DNA of 5,808 nt from a candidate division KSB1 bacterium (GCA_022566355.1 JADFJB010000186.1:1-5808), one strand, 5' to 3'; positions 1 to 5,147 are shown, numbered from the stretch's first letter. Made by a program: numbers and translations. Notes: generated from the letters alone by a model not told the origin.

Positions 1-111
1 GAAAATGGCAGCGGGTTAACATCGGGTGTCTATTTTTACCGCATTTACGCAAAAACAGCAGATTCAGGAAAACTGAATTCTGAATCACGGAAGTTGATAT
101 TGATGCGTTGA
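1..111 (+). CDS. C-terminal end of a secreted protein with T9SS sorting tail (5' end outside window)
   Basis: The reading frame is open from base 1 and stops at TGA 109-111, giving 36 residues. They contain SGVYFYRI followed by a lysine/serine-rich stretch and end in KLILMR. This is the pattern of the type IX secretion type A sorting domain: a Gly-Val-Tyr-Phe-Tyr-Arg strand, then a last strand ending in a hydrophobic-basic tail. Such domains direct export across the outer membrane and are removed or anchored at the surface. What the protein does cannot be told because the functional part lies upstream. The segment between the two strands (AKTADSGKLNSES) is slightly longer than usual. The next gene starts 42 bases downstream on the same strand, so co-transcription is possible. 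Confidence 0.8.
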   Translation, partial: ENGSGLTSGVYFYRIYAKTADSGKLNSESRKLILMR

Positions 112-153
112 TTACTTGTTGATAGGAATTTATCTACTTTAAAGGAGGCCATT

Positions 154-678
154 ATGCCAACAAAAATAAAAAGACTATTTTTTATCGTACTCTTGTGCAG
201 TGTTCCATTTATCGCAAGATCGGAAATAATTATCATCGAAAATGTAAGTGTCGAAGTCCAGGATCTGAAAGGTGATTCGTACCGGCTTTTATTCAACTTT
301 GCACTGCCTGCCCTGCCGGATGGCATCAATATCGATCGTGCAGTCATTAGCTTTGGCGTGAACATAAGCGAGAATTCGGAAAATATAAACTTGTTTGAAA
401 TCTTGGCAGCAGACGCCAACGGCGAAATCGCCGCGACAAGTTATAACCAGAATCCTGTAACGGGAAGGATTGGCAAAGACAAGTTGGGTTTAACCCAAAT
501 TGACCTGGATATTACCCAGTTGGTAGATTCATGGGTAAATGGTACAGTAAAGAATGATGGTATTTTTGTAGTTTCGCACCGCCGAATTCCCGAAAAGATA
601 CTTCATAAAGATAAAATAAACCTGGCGCCTGAATTTAAGCAAGCAACGGTCAAGATATTTTATACGGCATTGCAATAG
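154..678 (+). CDS. Small secreted protein with DNRLRE-like (disaggregatase-related) domain
   Basis: 174 residues. The ATG at 154 follows a near-perfect Shine-Dalgarno site AAAGGAGG (141-148) with 5-base spacing, which fixes the start. The N-terminus is a Sec signal peptide: basic KIKR at 4-7, hydrophobic core 9-20, likely cleavage after ARS at 21-23. There is no proper lipobox before the Cys at 15, so it is probably not a lipoprotein. The mature part is predicted all-beta. Residues 118-139 (LDITQLVDSWVNG, then NDGIFVV) match the most conserved part of DNRLRE-type domains, where a strand, a 'V..W..G' helix and 'N.G' precede the last strands. These domains are carbohydrate-binding-like beta sandwiches on secreted proteins. 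The usual middle 'W.....TW' segment is not evident, so the match is partial. No catalytic residues are recognisable. It lies between the T9SS-tail gene and a strong terminator, so it is probably the last gene of its unit. It is likely periplasmic or extracellular; the substrate is unknown. Confidence 0.7.
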   Translation: MPTKIKRLFFIVLLCSVPFIARSEIIIIENVSVEVQDLKGDSYRLLFNFALPALPDGINIDRAVISFGVNISENSENINLFEILAADANGEIAATSYNQNPVTGRIGKDKLGLTQIDLDITQLVDSWVNGTVKNDGIFVVSHRRIPEKILHKDKINLAPEFKQATVKIFYTALQ

Positions 679-705
679 GAATAACCTTTCTGCATGTGAA
701 CTAAG

Positions 706-738
706 AAAAAAGGTCAGCAAATAAAGCTGGCCTTTTTT
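706..738 (+). terminator. Strong Rho-independent terminator after the DNRLRE-like gene
   Basis: GGTCAGC (712-718) pairs with GCTGGCC (726-732) around a 7-base A/T loop, with one T-G wobble. Six A before and six T after extend the stem and supply the U-tract at 733-738. It lies 28 bases past the stop at 678. The A-tract on the other side would also allow it to act on the minus strand. Confidence 0.88.
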
Positions 739-866
739 GGATATAAAAAACGCTACTTTCTCCTATATTAGCAATCTCTTCTTCAATCCTTCCAATTATT
801 CATCAAAACTCAGTTCCTTTCATTTCTATTTTGATATTCACCCAATCTACCTTAAATTTACAAACA

Positions 867-895
867 TCAACTTTTTTAAAACTCATCTGGTATAC
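867..895 (+). promoter_or_regulatory. Possible ECF-type promoter of the sigma factor gene
   Basis: TCAACTT (867-873) and GTATAC (890-895) are separated by 16 bases and lie 27-55 bases before the sigma factor start. ECF sigma factors often transcribe their own operon from promoters with an 'AAC' -35 element and a 16-17 base spacer, which is the only reason for this call. GGTATACC (889-896) is also a perfect 8-bp palindrome. The surrounding 740-900 is AT-rich and holds no gene. This is a weak match with no experimental or comparative support. Confidence 0.22.
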
Positions 896-921
896 CGTTA
901 AAAGGAAGAAATAGAGCCTGA

Positions 922-1488
922 ATGGAAAAAAGTACGGATGAAGAACTAATGAGTATGATTCTCAAAAAGAATACCAAAGCATTAAGGATTTTGTACAATC
1001 GATATGAGGTGAGTATCTTTAATTATATTTTAAAATATACCGGCAGCAGAGACATTGCCCAGGACTTATTGCAGGAGACCTTTACCAGGGTTTGGTATGC
1101 TGCGCATACATTCAGTCAGGAATCCGGAAAATTCAGGGGTTGGCTTTACACCATCGCACTGAATAATACCAGGAATGAGATGGTGAAAAAACGCTACGAT
1201 TTTCATTATGTGGATGTCACAGAGATAAAAGGAGAACAGGAACCAGCGCATCCGCAAGCGGAACAACCCGATGTGCAACTGGAACATTCCGATTTAAAGG
1301 ATACCATTGCAAAGGCGTTGGGGAAGTTAAAACCGCACCTTCGTGAAATCATCGTTTTAAAGCAATTTCAACAATTGAAGTTCAGGGAGATCGCCGAGAT
1401 TACCAAAGTTCCGGAAGGAACCTTAAAGGCCAGGTTTCACCGGGCCATTGCGAAATTAAAACCACTATTAGAAGCGGTGGAGTTTTAG
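922..1488 (+). CDS. ECF-family RNA polymerase sigma factor
   Basis: 188 residues, the usual length for extracytoplasmic-function sigma factors, with only regions 2 and 4. Region 2 spans about 23-91. It includes DIAQDLLQETFTRVW (44-58), the core-binding and -10 recognition helix, and GKFRGWLYTIALN (69-81). Region 4 spans about 127-181 and includes LREIIVLKQFQQLKFREIA (140-158) and the helix-turn-helix VPEGTLKARFHRAIAKLK (163-180), which contacts the -35 element. The linker (100-122) is acidic and proline-rich. The protein should direct RNA polymerase to a small regulon. An anti-sigma gene starts 2 bases after its stop, the standard arrangement for an ECF pair. The start codon is preceded by AAAGGAAG at 900-907, at a rather long 14-base spacing. 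The subgroup cannot be assigned by eye. Confidence 0.95.
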   Translation: MEKSTDEELMSMILKKNTKALRILYNRYEVSIFNYILKYTGSRDIAQDLLQETFTRVWYAAHTFSQESGKFRGWLYTIALNNTRNEMVKKRYDFHYVDVTEIKGEQEPAHPQAEQPDVQLEHSDLKDTIAKALGKLKPHLREIIVLKQFQQLKFREIAEITKVPEGTLKARFHRAIAKLKPLLEAVEF

Positions 1489-1490
1489 AT

Positions 1491-1982
1491 ATGAGCCATC
1501 AAAATAAAAATGCAATTCTAAGCTTGTTTTATCATGAATGTACTCAACAGGAAGAAAGCAAACTTCGTGATCATCTGACCGGCTGCGAAGATTGCCGGGA
1601 ATATTTAAATGAGCTAAATCTGATGGATGCCATTTTGAAGTACTCCCAGGACGAGCAACCGCTGCCGGGAACTATCGATAAAATATTGGCAAATATACCG
1701 GCAGAACGGCCAAGGGTAGCACCAGCCAGACCGGAAATGTCAGCGTTGCCATTCTTCCGTATTGGTTTTGTGATGATCTTTATCTTGTCTTTGATCTACT
1801 TCATTCAGGACAGGATCAGTATGCAGCCATTCTGGCAGTCTATGCAAGAGATCTGGGTCATTCAAACCGTCGGCAGTTTTGGATTTGTTGCTTTCTTATT
1901 TTTGTGCGCCGGCACATTTATAACCCTGGCCCTGGCTCCCATTTTGTATTTTGATGTAAACAAAAATGCGATTCGATTATGA
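1491..1982 (+). CDS. Zinc-binding (ZAS-type) membrane anti-sigma factor
   Basis: 163 residues. The ATG lies 2 bases after the sigma factor stop, with GTGGAG (1477-1482) as a ribosome site inside the upstream gene, so translation is probably coupled. The N-terminal domain carries the anti-sigma zinc signature H-x3-C-x2-C at His28, Cys32 and Cys35 (HLTGCEDC). A further ligand is probably His15 or Cys17 in FYHEC. This domain normally grips the sigma factor in the cytoplasm. A proline-rich linker (59-87) leads to two predicted membrane helices, about 88-105 and 128-154, so both ends should be cytoplasmic. Only about 22 residues (106-127) lie outside. It therefore lacks a periplasmic sensing domain and probably depends on a partner or on a redox or metal signal at the zinc site. 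The anti-sigma role is inferred from the signature and from its place beside the ECF gene. Confidence 0.85.
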   Translation: MSHQNKNAILSLFYHECTQQEESKLRDHLTGCEDCREYLNELNLMDAILKYSQDEQPLPGTIDKILANIPAERPRVAPARPEMSALPFFRIGFVMIFILSLIYFIQDRISMQPFWQSMQEIWVIQTVGSFGFVAFLFLCAGTFITLALAPILYFDVNKNAIRL

Positions 1983-1986
1983 TTGA

Positions 1987-2026
1987 AACAAAGGAACAAA
2001 GGCACAAAGTAACAAAGTAAGAAAGA
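1987..2026 (+). repeat. Five-unit 8-bp tandem repeat (AACAAAGG type)
   Basis: Consecutive 8-base units are AACAAAGG, AACAAAGG, CACAAAGT, AACAAAGT and AAGAAAGA, starting 5 bases after the anti-sigma stop. Only the first two are identical; the rest differ by one or two bases. A GCACAGAG follows at 2028-2035 and recurs at 3450-3457. From memory, runs of 'ACAAAGGCACAAAG' and 'GCACAGAG' are dispersed intergenic repeats in some environmental genomes. No function is evident. It lies in the 137-base gap before the zinc-ribbon membrane gene. Confidence 0.75.
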
Positions 2027-2119
2027 TGCACAGAGAGGTGAAAAATATTTGTAGTAAGAATTGGATAATCATTAAAAAGAAAGTTAAAGTAACATTTACT
2101 CAAAATAATTGGAGAAAAA

Positions 2120-3223
2120 ATGAACAGGAAAAAATTAATCAAAAAAATGGCGTTACCGGCGGCAATTGTTTTCATGGTTTCGCTTAGTGTGGCAATTATT
2201 CAAACCCCTTACTGGAATAATAAATATAAACAACACCAGCAGAGATTGAATGAACATATAACAACGGTCACCGATCAAAATACCCAATATTTGACAGCAA
2301 CAGCAGAAAAAATAGGAGTGATTTCCAGGACACCGGAAAACGTAGCCGATAACCGGCTGATCAAAGTTATCCAATCCGAACTATTACTCGAACATCAAAA
2401 AGTGGATCAGGCAAAACGTTATCTTTGGATGAGCGACAACCGGGGCGAATTTATTTTTGGAGCGCCTTCCTATGCCTTTGTCCAGGTTAATAATGCCTAT
2501 GATAAAAATGCGGAAACCATCATCAAAGAAGGACTCTATAGCGACCGCAATGACTTTCTCCTTGATGTAATCGATCAGCACAATCAAGTTGATTTTGCGA
2601 ATGTTGATATTGGTAAAATTAAACAATTACACCAGGATGGAAGGGAGAGCAGCTGGTATTATACGAGAGATCGTGGTCTGATCTTATCAGCGCCTGTGGC
2701 CAATGAAGACGGACAGGTACAGGGAACCTTGTTTATAAAGATCGATGATTCGGCTAATCATGAAATGTACTACAGTAACAATAGGGCCCGGGGTGAAGAC
2801 GCATTTCTTGATTACCAGCCATTATTTATATTTTTTACGGTTATTTCAGGGTTTTTTCTCTGGTTTCTCTTACCCACCTGGGTCTATATTGATGCCCAAC
2901 AACGTGATGTGAACAATCCCGGTCTTTGGGCATTTATCACGCTTATTTCGTTGATATTCGGTCTCGCCATCTACATGATCACCAGGCCATCGACCATGCG
3001 CTCTCACCAATGTCCCCAGTGTGAAAACGAATTAAATGGCACTGGCACTTTTTGTCCGCACTGCGGCTTCGATTTGTCCAACACATATTGCCCGCAATGC
3101 CAGTATCCCATTAAACCGGATTGGACCTTTTGTCCGAGTTGCCGGGCAGGATTGGAGGAAAAAGAAGAATTACAACCGGTTGTCGAACCTGAACCTTCAC
3201 CTGAACCGGCGAAAGAAAAATAG
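2120..3223 (+). CDS. Membrane protein with Cache-like sensor region and two C-terminal zinc ribbons
   Basis: 367 residues. GGAG at 2111-2114, five bases before the ATG, supports this start. A basic N-terminus (RKKLIKK) precedes a membrane helix at about 11-27. Residues 30-232 form a soluble region with PAS/Cache-like features: YLWMSDNRGEFIFG (101-114), GLYSDRNDFL (138-147), and a closing pair of strands, LILSAPVANEDGQVQG (187-202) then TLFIKIDD (203-210). Two more helices follow (about 234-257 and 269-288), joined by a short loop with the VYIDAQQR motif. That motif is common in membrane proteins carrying zinc ribbons. Two ribbons follow, each made of two CPxC knuckles: Cys298/301 with 312/315, and Cys324/327 with 338/341. 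The protein ends in a Pro/Glu-rich tail (345-367). No kinase, cyclase or methyl-accepting domain is present. It may sense an extracellular ligand and could relate to the adjacent sigma/anti-sigma pair, but it is separated by 137 bases and the link is inferred. The partner and signal are unknown. Confidence 0.8.
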   Translation: MNRKKLIKKMALPAAIVFMVSLSVAIIQTPYWNNKYKQHQQRLNEHITTVTDQNTQYLTATAEKIGVISRTPENVADNRLIKVIQSELLLEHQKVDQAKRYLWMSDNRGEFIFGAPSYAFVQVNNAYDKNAETIIKEGLYSDRNDFLLDVIDQHNQVDFANVDIGKIKQLHQDGRESSWYYTRDRGLILSAPVANEDGQVQGTLFIKIDDSANHEMYYSNNRARGEDAFLDYQPLFIFFTVISGFFLWFLLPTWVYIDAQQRDVNNPGLWAFITLISLIFGLAIYMITRPSTMRSHQCPQCENELNGTGTFCPHCGFDLSNTYCPQCQYPIKPDWTFCPSCRAGLEEKEELQPVVEPEPSPEPAKEK

Positions 3224-3240
3224 GTGAACAACAAGGTTTA

Positions 3241-3258
3241 ACCGCGGAGAACGCTGAG
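3241..3258 (+). repeat. Fragment resembling a dispersed 'CGCGGAGAACGC' intergenic repeat
   Basis: ACCGCGGAGAACGCTGAG starts 17 bases after the zinc-ribbon gene stop and runs directly into the barrel-gene remnant at 3259. Short strings of this type (GCGGAGA.CGC.GAG) are familiar as dispersed intergenic repeats in environmental bacteria. This is recalled, not searched. Only one unit is present, so it cannot be proven as a repeat from this window. Confidence 0.35.
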
Positions 3259-3447
3259 TTGGAAATGTTTTCCAATATAAAAACCCTCAACGAAATTGAT
3301 GTGAATTGGAACACATTGATCAGCGCCAAAATCACCAAGCTGATTGCCGTCAATTTTAATGTAAAATTAATTTACGATCGCGATGTATCTGTCAAAAGGC
3401 AATTGAAGCAGGCATTGACAGTGAGGTTGACTTATACATTATTGTAA
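3259..3447 (+). pseudogene. 3' remnant of an outer-membrane beta-barrel gene (DUF3078-like)
   Basis: The 62 codons end at TAA 3445-3447. They read LEMFSNIK, EIDVNWNTLI, KLIAVNFNVKLIYDRDV, then QLKQALTVRLTYTLL. This is the typical C-terminal part of DUF3078-type barrels: 'DVNWE', alternating strands with 'LIYDdDv', and 'qlKe.l.vgl.Y.f' ending in an aromatic or hydrophobic last strand. Such proteins are normally several hundred residues long, with a signal peptide and a full barrel. Here everything before the last few strands is missing. The frame has no ATG start near a ribosome site; it would have to start at TTG 3259. The recognisable part begins exactly where the repeat-like string at 3241-3258 ends, suggesting a recombination breakpoint there. 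DUF481-like barrels are an alternative source. It is probably not expressed. Confidence 0.65.
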
Positions 3448-3456
3448 AAGCACAGA

Positions 3457-3471
3457 GCGGCCTTGGGCCGC
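3457..3471. other. GC-rich perfect hairpin
   Basis: GCGGCC-TTG-GGCCGC forms a perfect 6-bp stem with a 3-base loop in otherwise AT-rich DNA, 9 bases after the barrel remnant stop. No T-run follows on either strand, so it is not a standard terminator. It may be a leftover terminator stem or part of a REP-like repeat; its role is unknown. Confidence 0.4.
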
Positions 3472-3483
3472 GACCAAAGAATT

Positions 3484-3711
3484 TAGCCACGGATTTTCAC
3501 TGATTGACACTGATAAAATCCGTTTAGAAAAAAAAATTAAAAACCATTACATTCAATTTGAATTTATAGAAATGTTTTATGTTGAAAAAGTGAAATTAAA
3601 AGCTCCATTTATTAAATCCGTGTTTTATCCGTGTTCACCCTGTTAGATACAATTCTTTAGTATTTTCTGGTAAACTTGATGCTTTTATCTAACGGGGTGA
3701 ATCCGTGGCTA
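3484..3711. repeat. Inverted-repeat intergenic element bounded by TAGCCACGGATT
   Basis: TAGCCACGGATT (3484-3495) is repeated exactly and inverted as AATCCGTGGCTA (3700-3711), 12 of 12 bases. The left end continues as three 10-bp units, CACGGATTTT, CACTGATTGA and CACTGATAAA (3488-3517). The right half holds matching units in inverted orientation: AAATCCGTG and TTTTATCCGTG (3614-3633). The 228 bases contain no open reading frame of note and no transposase, so a non-autonomous (MITE-like) element or a pair of dispersed repeats in opposite orientation are both possible. 'GCCACGGATT..CAC.GAT' strings are familiar as dispersed repeats in environmental genomes, from memory only. No clear target-site duplication was found. 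Confidence 0.6.
3634..3701. repeat. 15-bp inverted repeat with 38-base loop inside the CCACGGAT element
   Basis: TTCACCCTGTTAGAT (3634-3648) pairs with ATCTAACGGGGTGAA (3687-3701). All positions are complementary except one T opposite G, which still pairs in plus-strand RNA as a wobble. The loop is 3649-3686. The long perfect stem suggests either a folded transcript or the remains of two repeat copies in opposite orientation. No T-run follows, so it is not a terminator. Confidence 0.7.
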
Positions 3712-3831
3712 TATTATTGTTTTTATTTAAAAGCCGTGTTGTTTGTTGATCTGTGACCTTTCGTAATACTCTTTGTTTTTAGATTGGTCTGACGGATTAA
3801 CTTATAGCGAATAGATGTATATGAGGTTGCT

Positions 3832-3885
3832 ATGCAAACAAAATTAACGTTACGAATGGAAGATAAATTAATCATCTGCTTTTGA
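3832..3885 (+). pseudogene. 5' remnant of a DUF6364-type antitoxin gene
   Basis: The ATG at 3832, preceded by GAGG (3823-3826) at good spacing, encodes MQTKLTLRMEDKLI and then ICF and a stop. The first 14 residues closely match the start of DUF6364 antitoxins, ribbon-helix-helix-like partners of PIN-type toxins that typically begin 'MqTKLTLRlDdeLI'. A full member is about 70-80 residues. Here homology stops at about 3873, and neither the rest of the antitoxin nor any toxin follows. The sequence immediately after reads sensibly only on the other strand, as the start of another gene. The ribosome site is preserved, so the loss is probably recent. Only 14 residues support the family call. Confidence 0.55.
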
Positions 3886-3921
3886 TTTTGGGACGACACC
3901 GTGCCAGGTTCGGGCAATCAT
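3868..3921 (-). pseudogene. 5' remnant of an ABM-type (antibiotic biosynthesis monooxygenase-like) gene
   Basis: On the minus strand the ATG at 3921 follows GGAGG (3926-3930 on the plus strand, read in reverse) with a 4-base gap. It encodes MIARTWHGVVPKSKADD and then meets a stop at 3868-3870. 'MIARTWHG.VP..KADdY..yL' is the characteristic opening of small ABM-fold proteins of about 100 residues. The sequence should continue with Y and a helix but ends after the second Asp, at about 3871. That is exactly where the opposite-strand antitoxin remnant also ends. The gene therefore lost about 80% of its length from its 3' side. A possible promoter lies upstream at 3978-4007. It is unlikely to make a functional product. 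Confidence 0.6.
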
Positions 3922-3977
3922 GGTACCTCCAATTTATTATTTTCCTAATGATGAATTAATACTGTTGGTTGAAGTAT

Positions 3978-4007
3978 ATTATAAAATATATTCCTTGATA
4001 ATAACAA
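3978..4007 (-). promoter_or_regulatory. Possible sigma-70-like promoter for the minus-strand ABM remnant
   Basis: On the minus strand TTGTTA (4002-4007) and TATAAT (3978-3983) are separated by 18 bases. The -10 lies 57 bases before the ATG at 3921. The -10 is a perfect consensus match, but the DNA here is AT-rich (a near-palindromic TATATT/AAATATA stretch), so chance is a serious alternative. Confidence 0.3.
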
Positions 4008-4017
4008 ACAAAAGTTA

Positions 4018-4038
4018 AATCTTTTCGAAGAGAAGATT
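4018..4038 (+). other. 9-bp hairpin upstream of mmuM
   Basis: AATCTTTTC-GAA-GAGAAGATT forms a 9-bp stem with one T-G wobble and a 3-base loop, ending 105 bases before the mmuM start. It is not followed by a T-run on the plus strand. It could be a leader structure or an operator. The 222 bases between the ABM remnant and mmuM contain no other gene, and I do not recognise a SAM or other methionine riboswitch. Confidence 0.35.
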
Positions 4039-4131
4039 ACTTTAAAGCTTGGACTCATTGGATTTTATTGCTCGTAATTATTTACAGAAAATGCCAATTC
4101 CTTTAAATTGAAATTAAAAATGTTGCACTTT

Positions 4132-4137
4132 GAGAAG
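4132..4137 (+). promoter_or_regulatory. Ribosome binding site deciding the mmuM start
   Basis: GAGAAG lies 6 bases before ATG 4144. The other possible starts in frame, TTG 4108 and ATG 4120, have only A/T-rich DNA upstream with no ribosome site. Confidence 0.6.
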
Positions 4138-4143
4138 AATAAG

Positions 4144-5118
4144 ATGCCAAGTCAATCACCCATTAATCCATTTCTGCAGAAACAAGGATTTGTTCTGTTG
4201 GATGGCGGTCTGGCCACGGAATTGGAACGCCTGGGCCATAATCTAAATCATCGGTTGTGGTCTGCACGCTTGCTGATGAACAAGCCAGAAGAAATCCGCA
4301 AGGTTCATTTATCCTATCTAAAAGCAGGATCTGACTGCATTACTTCTGCCAGTTACCAGGCGAGTGTTCCCGGTTTTATATCAGAAGGGAAAACAGAGAA
4401 GGAGGCAAAATCTCTTTTAAAAAGCGCCGTAGAACTGGCTTGTGAAACCCGTGATGACTATTTTCAAAGTTCTAAGTTTCAACATAACTATCGAATTCGT
4501 CCTATTGTGGCAGCGAGTATCGGACCGTACGGAGCGTATTTAGCCGATGGCTCAGAATATACGGGAAATTATGGGATTTCAACTAGTAAGCTGCGTGCTT
4601 TTCATAACCCCCGTTGGGAAGTGCTCGCAGATTCTTCCGCAGATATATTTGCCTGCGAGACAATCCCTAGCCTCCAAGAAGCTGAAGTATTGCGGGAATT
4701 GCTATCTGAGACGCCAGACATTTATGCCTGGATCAGCTTTTCCTGTAAAGATGAAAAGGACATAAGTGATGGTACGACCCTGAAAGAGGCCGTCTCTCTA
4801 TTTGAAAATTGCCAACAAGTTGTAGCCGTCGGAATAAATTGTACGGCGCCGCGATATATTTCATCTTTGATTGAAGAGGCACAACGAGGAGCACCGACCA
4901 AATCAATCATTGTATACCCGAATTCAGGAGAGATTTACGATCCGATCCGAAAAATTTGGATCGGGACATCCGATCCCATGGATTTTAGTAAAGCAAGTCT
5001 GGATTGGTATGATCAGGGAGCGTCATTGATTGGTGGTTGTTGTCGAACAGGTCCTCATCATATTAAAGCGATGAGGGAAGCTTTATTGGAGACGAATTTG
5101 GGAAAATTACACAACTAA
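4144..5118 (+). CDS. mmuM: Homocysteine S-methyltransferase
   Basis: 324 residues. The enzyme transfers a methyl group from S-methylmethionine (or S-adenosylmethionine) to homocysteine, giving methionine; it is cytoplasmic and zinc-dependent. It matches the MmuM family over its full length as a TIM barrel. DGGLATELE at 20-28 is the opening strand, with DGG at the same residue numbers as DGA in the E. coli enzyme as I recall it. SYQAS is at 70-74 and GPYGAYLADGSEY at 127-139. The zinc ligands are Cys233 in GINC (230-233) and the Cys pair 299-300 in GGCCR. YPNSGE (258-263) is also conserved. All catalytic motifs are intact. The start at 4144 is chosen for its ribosome site and because it aligns the N-terminus with the family; the frame is open upstream to TTG 4108. 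No S-methylmethionine permease is nearby, so the gene is probably monocistronic, and regulation is not visible. Betaine-homocysteine methyltransferase is a more distant relative and less likely. Confidence 0.95.
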   Translation: MPSQSPINPFLQKQGFVLLDGGLATELERLGHNLNHRLWSARLLMNKPEEIRKVHLSYLKAGSDCITSASYQASVPGFISEGKTEKEAKSLLKSAVELACETRDDYFQSSKFQHNYRIRPIVAASIGPYGAYLADGSEYTGNYGISTSKLRAFHNPRWEVLADSSADIFACETIPSLQEAEVLRELLSETPDIYAWISFSCKDEKDISDGTTLKEAVSLFENCQQVVAVGINCTAPRYISSLIEEAQRGAPTKSIIVYPNSGEIYDPIRKIWIGTSDPMDFSKASLDWYDQGASLIGGCCRTGPHHIKAMREALLETNLGKLHN

Positions 5119-5122
5119 TCAA

Positions 5123-5147
5123 GAGGGTGGTTTTGTAAAACACTCCT
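5123..5147 (+). terminator. Weak candidate terminator after mmuM
   Basis: GGGTG(G)TT pairs with AACACTCC around a TTGTAA loop, with one bulged G and one G-T wobble. It starts 5 bases after the mmuM stop. The following TGTTATTTTAAT is only moderately T-rich. The structure is imperfect and the call is tentative. Confidence 0.3.

Noticed and set aside
1918-2175. Minus-strand frame between the anti-sigma and membrane genes
   Set aside because: Its hydrophobic, biased composition comes from reading A-rich DNA and the 8-bp repeat backwards; no ribosome site.
3259-3275. Perfect hairpin TTGGAAA-TGT-TTTCCAA as a terminator for the zinc-ribbon membrane gene
   Set aside because: No T-run follows and the bases belong to the barrel remnant's coding sequence, so the symmetry is probably incidental.
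3004-3353. Several open frames overlapping the zinc-ribbon coding region and the barrel remnant
   Set aside because: They mirror the Cys/Pro-rich coding sequence in other frames and have no independent start signals or recognisable domains.
3723-3917. Minus-strand open frame of 64 codons
   Set aside because: No family resemblance and no ribosome site; it overlaps two better-supported remnants in other frames.
4108-4143. Longer mmuM start at TTG 4108 or ATG 4120
   Set aside because: Neither has a ribosome site, and both add residues not seen in the family; ATG 4144 has GAGAAG upstream and aligns DGG at residue 20.
3922-4143. SAM-type riboswitch upstream of mmuM
   Set aside because: Only a simple hairpin is visible; I see no multi-helix core or expression-platform terminator.
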